A DNA stretch of 6,481 nt, from assembly GCF_050436765.1 (NCBI RefSeq), contig NZ_JBNQGD010000380.1, forward strand, positions 1 through 6,481. Reading direction: 5' to 3'. Both the position numbers and the translations under genes were made by a program. The DNA comes from Arachidicoccus sp050436765. Its GTDB lineage: Bacteria; Bacteroidota; Bacteroidia; Chitinophagales; Chitinophagaceae. The notes beneath the pieces are model-generated. The model saw nothing but the letters and a program-made list of their open reading frames with translations. It was not told where the DNA came from and made no database searches. Positions 1-6,481 of this stretch are shown piece after piece (the stretch's first letter is position 1; every line of letters starts with the position of its first letter).

Positions 1-87
1 TTACTATAGTATTAAAGATGTTTAAGGGACAGATCGGAAGTTCCCTGAATATTATTTAATTGAAAGCGACTATCTCAACTGGTAAAT
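1..87. other. Upstream leader, no gene recognised
   Basis: The region before the SusC gene is AT-rich, and every forward frame is closed by a stop within it (for example TAG 7-9, TAA 23-25, TAA 57-59). Either of the last two could be the tail of an upstream gene, but there is too little sequence to tell. A weak inverted repeat, AGGGA (25-29) with TCCCT (42-46) and a 12-nt loop, lies about 40 nt before the first start codon. No convincing Bacteroidota -33/-7 promoter pair was found, so the operon promoter may lie outside the window. Confidence 0.3.
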
Positions 88-3000
88 ATGCGTGCAGTTA
101 AATACAATATTCAAAAATTGGTAGAAAGCAAGTGTATTAAACAAGTTTTAAAACCTCAATTATTATATATGAACTCAAATCATACAAGTAAAAATAAAAA
201 GTGGCGCGCTCTTACAGAGTGGCCCCCCAAAATGATTCCTGTAATGCTGGTGTTATTGATGACACTGGGAATTAGTCGCACAAATGCTCAAAACGAAAGG
301 CAAACTTATAGAGGAACAGTCACCAATAATAGCGGCGTTCCTATGCAAGGCGTTTCTTTAGCCGTGGTTGGCTCAAAAAGTAATGGAACAGTAACGGACG
401 AAAATGGTTCTTTCGCATTAAAAGCGGAAAAGGGCTCTTCAATTTTTGTTACCTTTGTTGGTTATCTTTCTCAGAAAATAGACTTGGGGGACCAAAAAGA
501 TTTAACGATTAAATTGGTGCAAGCCGCCGACAGCTCCTTGAATGATGTAGTAGTAATCGGTTATGGAACACGTAAAAAAGAAAATGTCAATGCCGCTATT
601 TCTACTATTACCAGCAAGGACATGGAAGACTCGCACAATGGCTCCACAGTAAGTTCGGCGCTAGCCGGAAAAATTCCAGGTGTAACCTTCAGAATGTCGG
701 ATAGTCGCCCAGGGGCAAGTGCCTCTGTATCTATTAGGAATATGGGAACACCGTTGTATATCATCGATGGTATACAACAAGATGAAGGACAATTTAATAA
801 TTTGGCACCTAATGATATTGAATCAATTTCGGTACTAAAAGATGCTTCCGCTGCTATTTATGGAGTACAGGCTGCAAACGGAGTAGTTTTGGTAACGACC
901 AAAAGAGGAAAACTCGGGTCTCCAAGTCGTATTAATTTAAATGCCTATACTGGTTGGCAGAACTGGTCACGGTTCCCAAAAACAGAAGATTTATATGGCT
1001 GGGAGAAAGGTCGAGTAGAGGCTGCTGTGAATGAACATGATTTAAACAACATTATTTCACCGGAAGAATTGGCGAAATACAAGGCAGGTACGGCACCCGG
1101 TTACCAAAGTTTTGATTGGTACGATTTTATCGTGAAGAAAAATGCGCCGTTAAATAGTTTGAATTTGAACTTTACCGGTGGCTCTGATAAAATCAACTAT
1201 TATGTCTCTGCAACTAATCTTTTTCAAAATTCCGTTTTAGGAAGGGAGTATAAATTTAATCGCACTAATATTCAAAGTAATATTGATGCAAAAGTTACCA
1301 AGCGCTTAAAAATAGGTGCACAGATTAACGGTCGCGTTGAAGACCGCCAAAACCCGGGAGTTCCTGGAACGGATGATTATTGGGAAGCGCGTTTTGCTAT
1401 TTTGCGTAATACCCCCTGGGAGAGGCCATTTGCAAATGATAACCCGGCTTATTTAAATGACATAGGGCATAACAACGAAAACTGGGGATTGCTAAATACT
1501 AACCTTTCAGGTAAATACAGAGATACTTGGCGCGTATTGCAAACTAATTTAAATGCTTCCTATGAGACACCTTTAAAAGGTCTTACGCTAAAAGGAATGT
1601 TCTCTTATTATTATGCCAATGAATTGTTGAATAATCACGAATATACATATGATGCATATACATTTCATCCGGAAGATAGTACCTATGTTAGAACAGGTGG
1701 AAGTTCCAATCCTTGGCGGGAAAGAAGACAACGAACGATTCTCTCGTCTAATATTCAATTGCAGGCAGATTATGTACGTAGCTTCGGGAAACACAATATA
1801 AATCTAACTTTTGTGAATGAACGGACCAGAAGGCAGGATATGAACAATTGGTTGCACTCTGTTCCAACAACCAATATTCTGCCATTGATTTATTTCAATA
1901 CAATGGATACTTATGATGATGGTGATGTAACCACTTCCAAAATTGGTTATGTAGGTCGCATTAGTTATAACTATGACAACACATATTATGTTGATATTGC
2001 CGGTCGTAGAGACGCATCAGCTATCTTGTCTCCTGCGCATAAATGGGGAACTTTCCCTTCTGCTACAGTAGGTTATCGTATTACAAAAGAGAAGTTCTTT
2101 CAGGAAATAGTAAAGCCTGAAATAGTAAATGAGTTGAAATTACGGGCCTCTTATGGTATTACCGGTGACGACCGAAACCTACCAATTGACGAGTTTTCTT
2201 ATTTAGAGGCCTATAACTATAATAGTGGCAATCCAGCCATTTTAAATGGTGTTCCAATAATTACTTCAGCATATAGAGGTATTCCTGTTACGAGCATTTC
2301 ATGGATACAGAGTAAGATGTTGGATATTGGGTTGGATTATGGCTTATTTAATAATAAAGTTAGCGGTTCTTTTGATTATTTTAGAAGGGAAAGAACCGAT
2401 TTGCCCGGTCAGAAATATGATGTTTTATTACCTAACGAATTGGGATATGGTTTGCCTAATGAAAGCTTATCGCAGATTCAGGACAAAGTACAAGGTGTAG
2501 ATGGATCTATCTCCTATAGTGGCACTATCAAAAAGGTAAATTTTCATGTAGCGGGTAATTTGTCTTTTTCAAGACCTTGGAATGTTTCTAGTTATAAGCC
2601 AAGGTTTTTTAATTCCTTAGATCAATATTTTTCGAGTGGAGAAAATAGGCCGCAAAACCTTTTCTGGGGTTATATCGCTCAGGGACAATTTCAATCTCAA
2701 GAGCAAATAAATAACTATCCTGTAAATGAAGACGGCCAGGGAAACAAAACATTATTACCTGGTGATATCATATATAAAGATTTGAATGGTGATGGCGTGA
2801 TTGATGGTAATGACACGAGACCAATTGGTTGGGGAGAGGGTAGGAATCCTATTATAAATGGTGGTCTTAATTTGTCTGCCAATTGGAATGGGTTAGATGT
2901 ACATATAGATTTCTCCTATGGATCTGGCTATACTTTTAATCGCAATTGGGAAATGCGTTGGCCGTTCCAAAACGGCGGAGCCTTACAGAGTGTATTTGCT

Positions 3001-3357
3001 GAAGATCATTGGCATCATCAAGATATATTTGATGCGAACAGTCCTTGGATCCCGGGAAAATATCCTCCATTTCGTTTTAATGATGGTGGAGGGAATAGCT
3101 ACAACAAAAATTCTACTTTCTGGATTGTGAATGTAAAATACTTCCGTTGTCGTAATATAGAAATAGGCTATTCAATTCCACAGTCTATCCTGGATAAAGT
3201 AAATATTAAACAAGTCAGATTTTATGTAAATGCGAGCAATTTATTTTCAATTGATAATGTGCATCAATATGGGATTGATCCTGAAATTTCAGATGATAAT
3301 GGCTTGACTTATCCTCAGAGCAAATATATCAATGTAGGTGTAAACCTTAGTTTTTAA
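88..3357 (+). CDS. SusC/RagA-family TonB-linked outer-membrane transporter
   Basis: This gene encodes a TonB-dependent outer-membrane barrel that imports a ligand handed over by the SusD-type lipoprotein encoded next. A hydrophobic signal core lies at residues 49-62, with a likely signal peptidase I site after A67 (TNA|QN). A carboxypeptidase-regulatory-like domain follows (about 73-145; GVPMQGVSLAVVG, GTVTDENGSF). Next come the SusC hallmark DVVVIGYGTRKK (153-164) and a plug domain (about 165-275) with PLYIIDGI, NDIESISVLKDASAAIYG and ANGVVLVTTKRG. The rest is barrel, ending in the terminal Phe (NVGVNLSF) expected for BAM insertion. There is no N-terminal STN domain, so FecR/ECF-sigma signalling through this protein is unlikely. 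An EF-hand-like loop, DLNGDGVIDGND, lies at 898-909, as in many SusC proteins. The length of 1089 aa is normal and the frame is intact. An in-frame TGA at 61-63 makes ATG 88 the first possible start. ATG 169 (residue 28) would give a more ordinary signal peptide of about 40 residues and may be the real start. Confidence 0.96.
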   Translation: MRAVKYNIQKLVESKCIKQVLKPQLLYMNSNHTSKNKKWRALTEWPPKMIPVMLVLLMTLGISRTNAQNERQTYRGTVTNNSGVPMQGVSLAVVGSKSNGTVTDENGSFALKAEKGSSIFVTFVGYLSQKIDLGDQKDLTIKLVQAADSSLNDVVVIGYGTRKKENVNAAISTITSKDMEDSHNGSTVSSALAGKIPGVTFRMSDSRPGASASVSIRNMGTPLYIIDGIQQDEGQFNNLAPNDIESISVLKDASAAIYGVQAANGVVLVTTKRGKLGSPSRINLNAYTGWQNWSRFPKTEDLYGWEKGRVEAAVNEHDLNNIISPEELAKYKAGTAPGYQSFDWYDFIVKKNAPLNSLNLNFTGGSDKINYYVSATNLFQNSVLGREYKFNRTNIQSNIDAKVTKRLKIGAQINGRVEDRQNPGVPGTDDYWEARFAILRNTPWERPFANDNPAYLNDIGHNNENWGLLNTNLSGKYRDTWRVLQTNLNASYETPLKGLTLKGMFSYYYANELLNNHEYTYDAYTFHPEDSTYVRTGGSSNPWRERRQRTILSSNIQLQADYVRSFGKHNINLTFVNERTRRQDMNNWLHSVPTTNILPLIYFNTMDTYDDGDVTTSKIGYVGRISYNYDNTYYVDIAGRRDASAILSPAHKWGTFPSATVGYRITKEKFFQEIVKPEIVNELKLRASYGITGDDRNLPIDEFSYLEAYNYNSGNPAILNGVPIITSAYRGIPVTSISWIQSKMLDIGLDYGLFNNKVSGSFDYFRRERTDLPGQKYDVLLPNELGYGLPNESLSQIQDKVQGVDGSISYSGTIKKVNFHVAGNLSFSRPWNVSSYKPRFFNSLDQYFSSGENRPQNLFWGYIAQGQFQSQEQINNYPVNEDGQGNKTLLPGDIIYKDLNGDGVIDGNDTRPIGWGEGRNPIINGGLNLSANWNGLDVHIDFSYGSGYTFNRNWEMRWPFQNGGALQSVFAEDHWHHQDIFDANSPWIPGKYPPFRFNDGGGNSYNKNSTFWIVNVKYFRCRNIEIGYSIPQSILDKVNIKQVRFYVNASNLFSIDNVHQYGIDPEISDDNGLTYPQSKYINVGVNLSF

Positions 3358-3377
3358 AAACACTTAAATTATTTCAA

Positions 3378-5249
3378 ATGAAGAAAATATTTTTTGTAAC
3401 TATTGCAGCGTCGTTATTAATGACAGCCTGTAATGATAAAAAATTCCTGACGAATGAACCTACTTCCATATTGACTTCTGATCAGGTTTATTCAAGTCCG
3501 GAATTGGCCCTATCTGTTTTAGCTACTTTATATAATGGTTACGTAGATCAACAAACTATTACCAATTGGGCGGAATTTACAAATTTTGATGAAGCATTTC
3601 CATCGGAAGCTGGTAACTATTGGCGTGTACAGCAAATCAATTATCCATATAATTGGTGGAGTTTATGGAACTATGATTATATCAGAAACATCAATTTGTT
3701 TATTGAAAACTGTCAAGCTTCGACTAAGATTGACGATGCAGACAAAGCACAATTTGTAGCGGAAGCGAGATTTTTGCGTGCAGCTAATTATTTTGAGTTA
3801 GTAAAACGTATGGGAGGAGTACCAATCATCACTGAGCCGCTGACTTATGATTATAGTGGAGATCCGTCTTATCTGCAACACCCCAGAGCAAAGGAATCTG
3901 AAGTATACGATTTTGTTTTATCAGAATTGGATACAGCTAAAAATATTTTGCCCGACAATCCGTCTATCCAAGATAGAGCTACAAAAGGAGTTTGTTTAGC
4001 TATGGAGTCACGTGCAGCTTTATATGCTGCGTCAATTGCAAAATATGGAGCAAGTACGCCTACGGTTTCCCTATCAGGTGGTGAAGTTGGAATTCCTGCT
4101 TCAAGAGCCGCCGGATACTATCAGAAATCCCGAGATGCGGCACTCGAATTGATTAAAGATGGTAAATATAGTTTGTATATGAAACATCCAGATGACCTAG
4201 CCACTAATTTTGCAGCATTATTCTACGATAAGTCGAATAATCCGGAGGTAATTTTCGCTCAAAATTTTAAATTAAAAAGTGGTACAGTTGAAAGCTGGAC
4301 ATTAAATAACCAGCCACGGGCTACTGCAGAAGAAGCTCAAGGGGGACGGATAAACCCGTCATTAAACCTCGCCTTAAAATATGAGAAGCTGAATGGAACC
4401 TATGCCTCATTTAATACGGACAGTGATTACACAAATGAAGGTGATATTTTTGCTAACCGAGATGCGCGTTTAGCTGGTACATTTATATTGCCAGGCAGTC
4501 AGTTTAAAGGTCAAGATGTTGATATATGGGCAGGGTATATTTTACCAAATGATGGGAATAAAATAATTACTTCTGGCTCCTTTGGCGGCCAAGCACAATT
4601 ACCGGGTAAATCTTTTAAAGAGCAGGTAGTGGGCTTTTCTGGTCCGATTGATGGATTAGAATTTAGTGCGCAAACAGGTTTTTATGTACGCAAGTTTATG
4701 GATCCTGCGACTGGTTCAGGACAAATAGGTACACAGAGTGAAGTTTGGTGGATCCGTTATCGTTACGCGGAAGTGTTGCTGAATATAGCAGAAGATGAAT
4801 TTGACTTGGGTAATGATGATTCCGCTGCCTTGTTCTTAAACCAGGTGCGCGCTCGTGCGGGCATCACTACGCCTCTAACAGCTTCGGATATTACTTTCGA
4901 TAGAATCGTACATGAACGCCGGGTCGAGCTTGCATTCGAAGGCCATGAATTATTTGACAACAAACGCTGGCGTATTGCAGATAAAGTCTGGAATGGTCAA
5001 CAAATCTCAGCACAGGACTTAATCAATAATATCGGGAAGGCATCTGCTCCTAACACGATGATTTATGGAATGTGGCCATATAAAATTTATCAGCCGGGTA
5101 GTCCAAATGACGGTAAATGGATTTACAAAATTGTGAAGCCAATTAAAGTGACGGCTGCTCATAGTTTCCAATTGGGGAATTATTATTCTCAGATAGATCA
5201 GGGAATTATAAGTAACAACCCGAAAATCGTGAAAAATCCAAACCAATAA
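3378..5249 (+). CDS. SusD/RagB-family nutrient-binding outer-membrane lipoprotein
   Basis: This is the surface lipoprotein partner of the upstream SusC; in this family it caps the barrel and binds the ligand before import. The signal peptide MKKIFFVTIAASLLMTAC ends at lipobox Cys18. The N-terminal SusD-like region carries the TPR-like signature AEARFLRAANYFELVKRMGG (128-147) followed by VPIIT. The C-terminal RagB/SusD domain shows RYAEVLLNIAEDEFDLGN (462-479), LNQVRARAG (487-495) and ERRVELAFEGHELFDNKRW (513-531), all diagnostic. A stretch rich in aromatic residues (89-101: Y, W, W, W, Y, Y) is typical of the N-terminal half of the family. The length of 623 aa is at the upper end of the usual range. 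The gene starts 20 nt after the susC stop and is almost certainly co-transcribed with it. ATG 3378 is the only start that gives a proper lipoprotein signal. Ligand specificity cannot be deduced. Confidence 0.96.
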   Translation: MKKIFFVTIAASLLMTACNDKKFLTNEPTSILTSDQVYSSPELALSVLATLYNGYVDQQTITNWAEFTNFDEAFPSEAGNYWRVQQINYPYNWWSLWNYDYIRNINLFIENCQASTKIDDADKAQFVAEARFLRAANYFELVKRMGGVPIITEPLTYDYSGDPSYLQHPRAKESEVYDFVLSELDTAKNILPDNPSIQDRATKGVCLAMESRAALYAASIAKYGASTPTVSLSGGEVGIPASRAAGYYQKSRDAALELIKDGKYSLYMKHPDDLATNFAALFYDKSNNPEVIFAQNFKLKSGTVESWTLNNQPRATAEEAQGGRINPSLNLALKYEKLNGTYASFNTDSDYTNEGDIFANRDARLAGTFILPGSQFKGQDVDIWAGYILPNDGNKIITSGSFGGQAQLPGKSFKEQVVGFSGPIDGLEFSAQTGFYVRKFMDPATGSGQIGTQSEVWWIRYRYAEVLLNIAEDEFDLGNDDSAALFLNQVRARAGITTPLTASDITFDRIVHERRVELAFEGHELFDNKRWRIADKVWNGQQISAQDLINNIGKASAPNTMIYGMWPYKIYQPGSPNDGKWIYKIVKPIKVTAAHSFQLGNYYSQIDQGIISNNPKIVKNPNQ

Positions 5250-5306
5250 GCAATGTTTTGCGCAAACTATTTTAAAAAACATCGCTGAATATTAAAATTA
5301 TAAAAA
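5250..5306 (+). other. SusD-DUF3823 spacer with imperfect inverted repeat
   Basis: The 57-nt gap holds an inverted repeat. ATGTTTT at 5253-5259 pairs with AAAACAT at 5276-5282. Beyond one A-C mismatch, GC (5250-5251) pairs with GC (5284-5285). The loop is 16 nt. No U-run follows, so this is not a classic intrinsic terminator. It could be an mRNA processing or stability element that sets the level of the downstream lipoprotein relative to the SusC/SusD pair. The stem is AT-rich and may be chance. Confidence 0.3.
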
Positions 5307-6050
5307 ATGAAATACATAAAAGTTTATCAAAAATTCTTTATAATGATAGGGCTGATGAGTTGTTTTTATGCTTGTCAAAAAGACAACTATGCTCCTCCTA
5401 GCACTAAATTTACCGGAAGAGTGGTGTATCAGGGCACTCCTTTAGGATTGAAAAATAATAATGGTGGTACTGTCTACTTCGAACTATGGCAATCAGGATT
5501 TGGGAAAAGTGGTGCTATTAACGTGTTCTTTAATCAGGATGGTTCCTTTTCCGCCTTATTATTCAATGGTAATTACAAAATGGTGATACCAACTTCTCAA
5601 GGTCCATTTATGAGTATAGAAAATCCAGATACTCATTCCGATACGATTCCATTAGTATTGAATGGCGACAAGACGATGGATATAGAAGTGACGCCATATT
5701 ATATGATTGACGATGCGAAGTTTAGCATCGGGTCGGACTCGGTAGTAAAGGCTACTTGTTCAGTTAAAAAAATTATTACAGACGCGAATGCTAAGGATAT
5801 AGAATACGTGGCGTTATATGTAAATCGCACCAATTTTGTTGACGACAATAACAATGTTGTACGTAGTGCCATTAATGGGGGTGATATTACCGATATGTCC
5901 AATCTTTCTTTTACGGGAAAAATACCTACCGATATTGCGAATGCCAACATTGGGATAGCTGGGCAAAACTATTTTTATGCACGCATTGGGCTTAAAATAG
6001 TTGGTGTGGATGATATGATTTTTTCCGACGTCGTGAAAGTATCACTTTAA
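5307..6050 (+). CDS. DUF3823 domain lipoprotein, likely surface ligand-binding protein
   Basis: This is a 247-aa predicted lipoprotein of the DUF3823 family, often found directly after SusC/SusD pairs, where an accessory ligand-binding role at the cell surface is assumed but largely untested. The signal region (1-23) has a basic start (KYIKVYQK) and a hydrophobic core. Two cysteines could be the lipidated one: C19 (LMSC, the better lipobox) or C23 (FYAC), which precedes the family-typical KDNYAPP. Domain one (about 34-125) is a carboxypeptidase-regulatory-like beta sandwich with FTGRVVYQGTPLG and DGSFSALLFNGNYKM. The linker DIEVTPYYMIDD (125-136) is characteristic of the family. Domain two (about 137-247) is beta-rich and ends FSDVVKVSL, fitting the DUF3823 C-terminal domain. 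ATG 5307 follows an A-rich stretch; ATG 5343 would remove the basic n-region and is less likely. The gene probably belongs to the same operon, and the long hairpin after its stop suggests the operon ends here. Confidence 0.88.
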   Translation: MKYIKVYQKFFIMIGLMSCFYACQKDNYAPPSTKFTGRVVYQGTPLGLKNNNGGTVYFELWQSGFGKSGAINVFFNQDGSFSALLFNGNYKMVIPTSQGPFMSIENPDTHSDTIPLVLNGDKTMDIEVTPYYMIDDAKFSIGSDSVVKATCSVKKIITDANAKDIEYVALYVNRTNFVDDNNNVVRSAINGGDITDMSNLSFTGKIPTDIANANIGIAGQNYFYARIGLKIVGVDDMIFSDVVKVSL

Positions 6051-6056
6051 TCTTCT

Positions 6057-6103
6057 ATTATATGTTAACCGCAAATCGGTTTTTGTTGCGGTTAACATAT
6101 AAT
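6057..6103 (+). terminator. Perfect 18-bp inverted repeat, probable operon terminator
   Basis: The arm ATTATATGTTAACCGCAA (6057-6074) is perfectly complementary to TTGCGGTTAACATATAAT (6086-6103), leaving an 11-nt loop. It begins seven bases after the DUF3823 stop codon. Its position and strength fit a transcript end or a 3'-end-stabilising hairpin. The usual run of Ts after the stem is absent, since TCTTAGG follows it. A weaker alternative stem, AACCG (6067-6071) with CGGTT (6077-6081), is followed by TTT and cannot form together with the long stem. The repeat is symmetric, so it could also work from the other strand. A binding site for a dimeric regulator is the other reading. Confidence 0.65.
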
Positions 6104-6318
6104 TCTTAGGTAAATAAATAATCTCTTATTATAATGCTAACATTCTTTATTTTCTGACACAGAAAGCGTTTGCAGAAGATAAAAGAGGAGGAGGTATTGC
6201 CTTAAATTTAATATAATCTCTTGGGGGAAGTAGCTGCTTTACGTTGATAGGGTGACTCCTGTATAGAAAAAGAGGATGATAAATTTTGGTGATCGTCCTG
6301 ACTTTGATAATTAAAAAA
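6104..6318 (+). promoter_or_regulatory. Leader/promoter region of the GtaA-like gene
   Basis: This stretch has no supportable coding region. It holds two small hairpins. TTTCTG (6151-6156) pairs with CAGAAA (6160-6165) around a 3-nt loop. AGGATGAT (6273-6280) pairs with ATCGTCCT (6292-6299), with one G-U pair and an 11-nt loop, ending 19 nt before the start codon. Two TAnnTTT-like boxes (6203-6210 and 6280-6287) resemble the Bacteroidota -7 element TAnnTTTG, but neither has a convincing TTTG/TTG upstream box at normal spacing, so no promoter can be named. A purine-rich run (GAGGAGGAGG, 6185-6194) is not followed by a usable ORF. The distance from the previous gene and the intervening long hairpin suggest separate or differently controlled transcription. 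Confidence 0.35.
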
Positions 6319-6481
6319 ATGATGAATAAAAAAACAAGAATCTTTTTGAATAAAGGCAAGCTTACATTGATGGCTTTGTGTTTTTGCGCGGCCTCCACGG
6401 CCCAGAAGCAGCTAGCGCCGTCCTATCCTTTGATTACGCACAACACATATTTCAGTATTTGGTCCAATAGTGATATGCTCA
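6319..6481 (+). CDS. Partial secreted GtaA-like protein (DUF4964/DUF4965 'glutaminase' family), N-terminus only
   Basis: The first 54 codons of a gene that runs off the window. Residues 1-28 form a type I signal peptide: a basic n-region (KKTR, K12, K14), core LTLMALCFCAAS, and a cleavage site STA|QK, so the product is exported. The mature start reads QLAPSYPLITHNTYFSIWSN, closely resembling from memory the opening of Bacteroidota proteins with DUF4964-DUF5127-DUF4965 domains, usually around 800 aa and labelled glutaminase after fungal GtaA. The family's C-terminal domain has a six-hairpin toroid fold shared with many glycosidases, so a glycan-directed activity is plausible in this SusC/SusD context. 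The start is ATG 6319 or ATG 6322; an in-frame TAA at 6280-6282 excludes anything upstream except a weak GTG or TTG. No catalytic region is visible, so the enzyme activity is inferred from family resemblance only. Confidence 0.82.
   Translation, partial: MMNKKTRIFLNKGKLTLMALCFCAASTAQKQLAPSYPLITHNTYFSIWSNSDML

Noticed and set aside
31..40. AGATCGGAAG equals the first ten bases of a common Illumina adapter
   Set aside because: The match stops at ten bases (TTCC follows instead of the adapter continuation) and the surroundings read as normal AT-rich leader. Chance is the simpler reading.
25..46. AGGGA/TCCCT inverted repeat as a terminator of an upstream gene
   Set aside because: The stem is only five base pairs with a 12-nt loop and no T-run, which is too weak to call.
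2918..3130. 70-aa forward open frame inside the SusC gene
   Set aside because: It lies in another frame within the conserved barrel region, which is intact in the main frame.
3350..3361. GTTTTTAAAAAC palindrome over the SusC stop codon
   Set aside because: It is a short A/T-only palindrome with no real loop, expected by chance in this composition. The next gene starts 20 nt later, so termination here is unlikely.
5019..5282. 87-aa minus-strand open frame over the end of the SusD gene
   Set aside because: It is antisense to a conserved coding region, has low-complexity hydrophobic composition, and shows no sign of its own translation signals.
6185..6200. GAGGAGGAGG run as a ribosome binding site for a small ORF
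   Set aside because: The next start-like triplet (TTG 6197) meets a stop after one further codon, and there is no ATG at suitable spacing.
6147..6398. 83-aa open frame on the minus strand over the leader and the GtaA-like start
   Set aside because: It overlaps the clear signal peptide coding region on the other strand and its sequence has no recognisable domain. It appears to be a by-product of AT-rich sequence.

Overview
The window is a piece of a nutrient-uptake locus from a Bacteroidota bacterium. The evidence is a tandem SusC/SusD pair, a DUF3823 lipoprotein, AT-rich DNA (roughly 40 % GC by eye), and start codons preceded by A/T-rich sequence rather than clear Shine-Dalgarno motifs. Protein style (a SusC without an STN domain, a large RagB/SusD lipoprotein) would suit the Sphingobacteriia/Chitinophagia side of the phylum, but the genus cannot be fixed from this sequence.

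Layout, all genes on the + strand. Bases 1-87 are a short leader with no recognisable gene. Bases 88-3357 encode a SusC/RagA-type TonB-dependent outer-membrane transporter. After 20 nt comes its SusD/RagB substrate-binding lipoprotein (3378-5249). A 57-nt spacer with an imperfect inverted repeat leads to a DUF3823 lipoprotein (5307-6050), which sits where SusE/SusF-like surface binding proteins usually sit. Seven bases after its stop begins a perfect 18-bp inverted repeat (6057-6103), the strongest non-coding signal here and probably the end of the transport operon. A leader of about 215 nt with small hairpins follows. The window then ends inside the first 54 codons of a secreted protein that begins like the bacterial GtaA/'glutaminase' family (DUF4964-DUF5127-DUF4965 architecture).

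How they may work together: the DUF3823 and SusD lipoproteins would capture a ligand at the cell surface, SusD would act as the lid on the SusC barrel, and TonB energy would drive import. The exported GtaA-like protein would process the ligand outside the cytoplasm. The substrate cannot be read from the sequence. No mobile element, CRISPR array, RNA gene or toxin/defence system is visible. This is a recognisable family of locus rather than an obviously new system; the open points are the true activity of the GtaA-like enzyme and the role of the hairpins between the genes.
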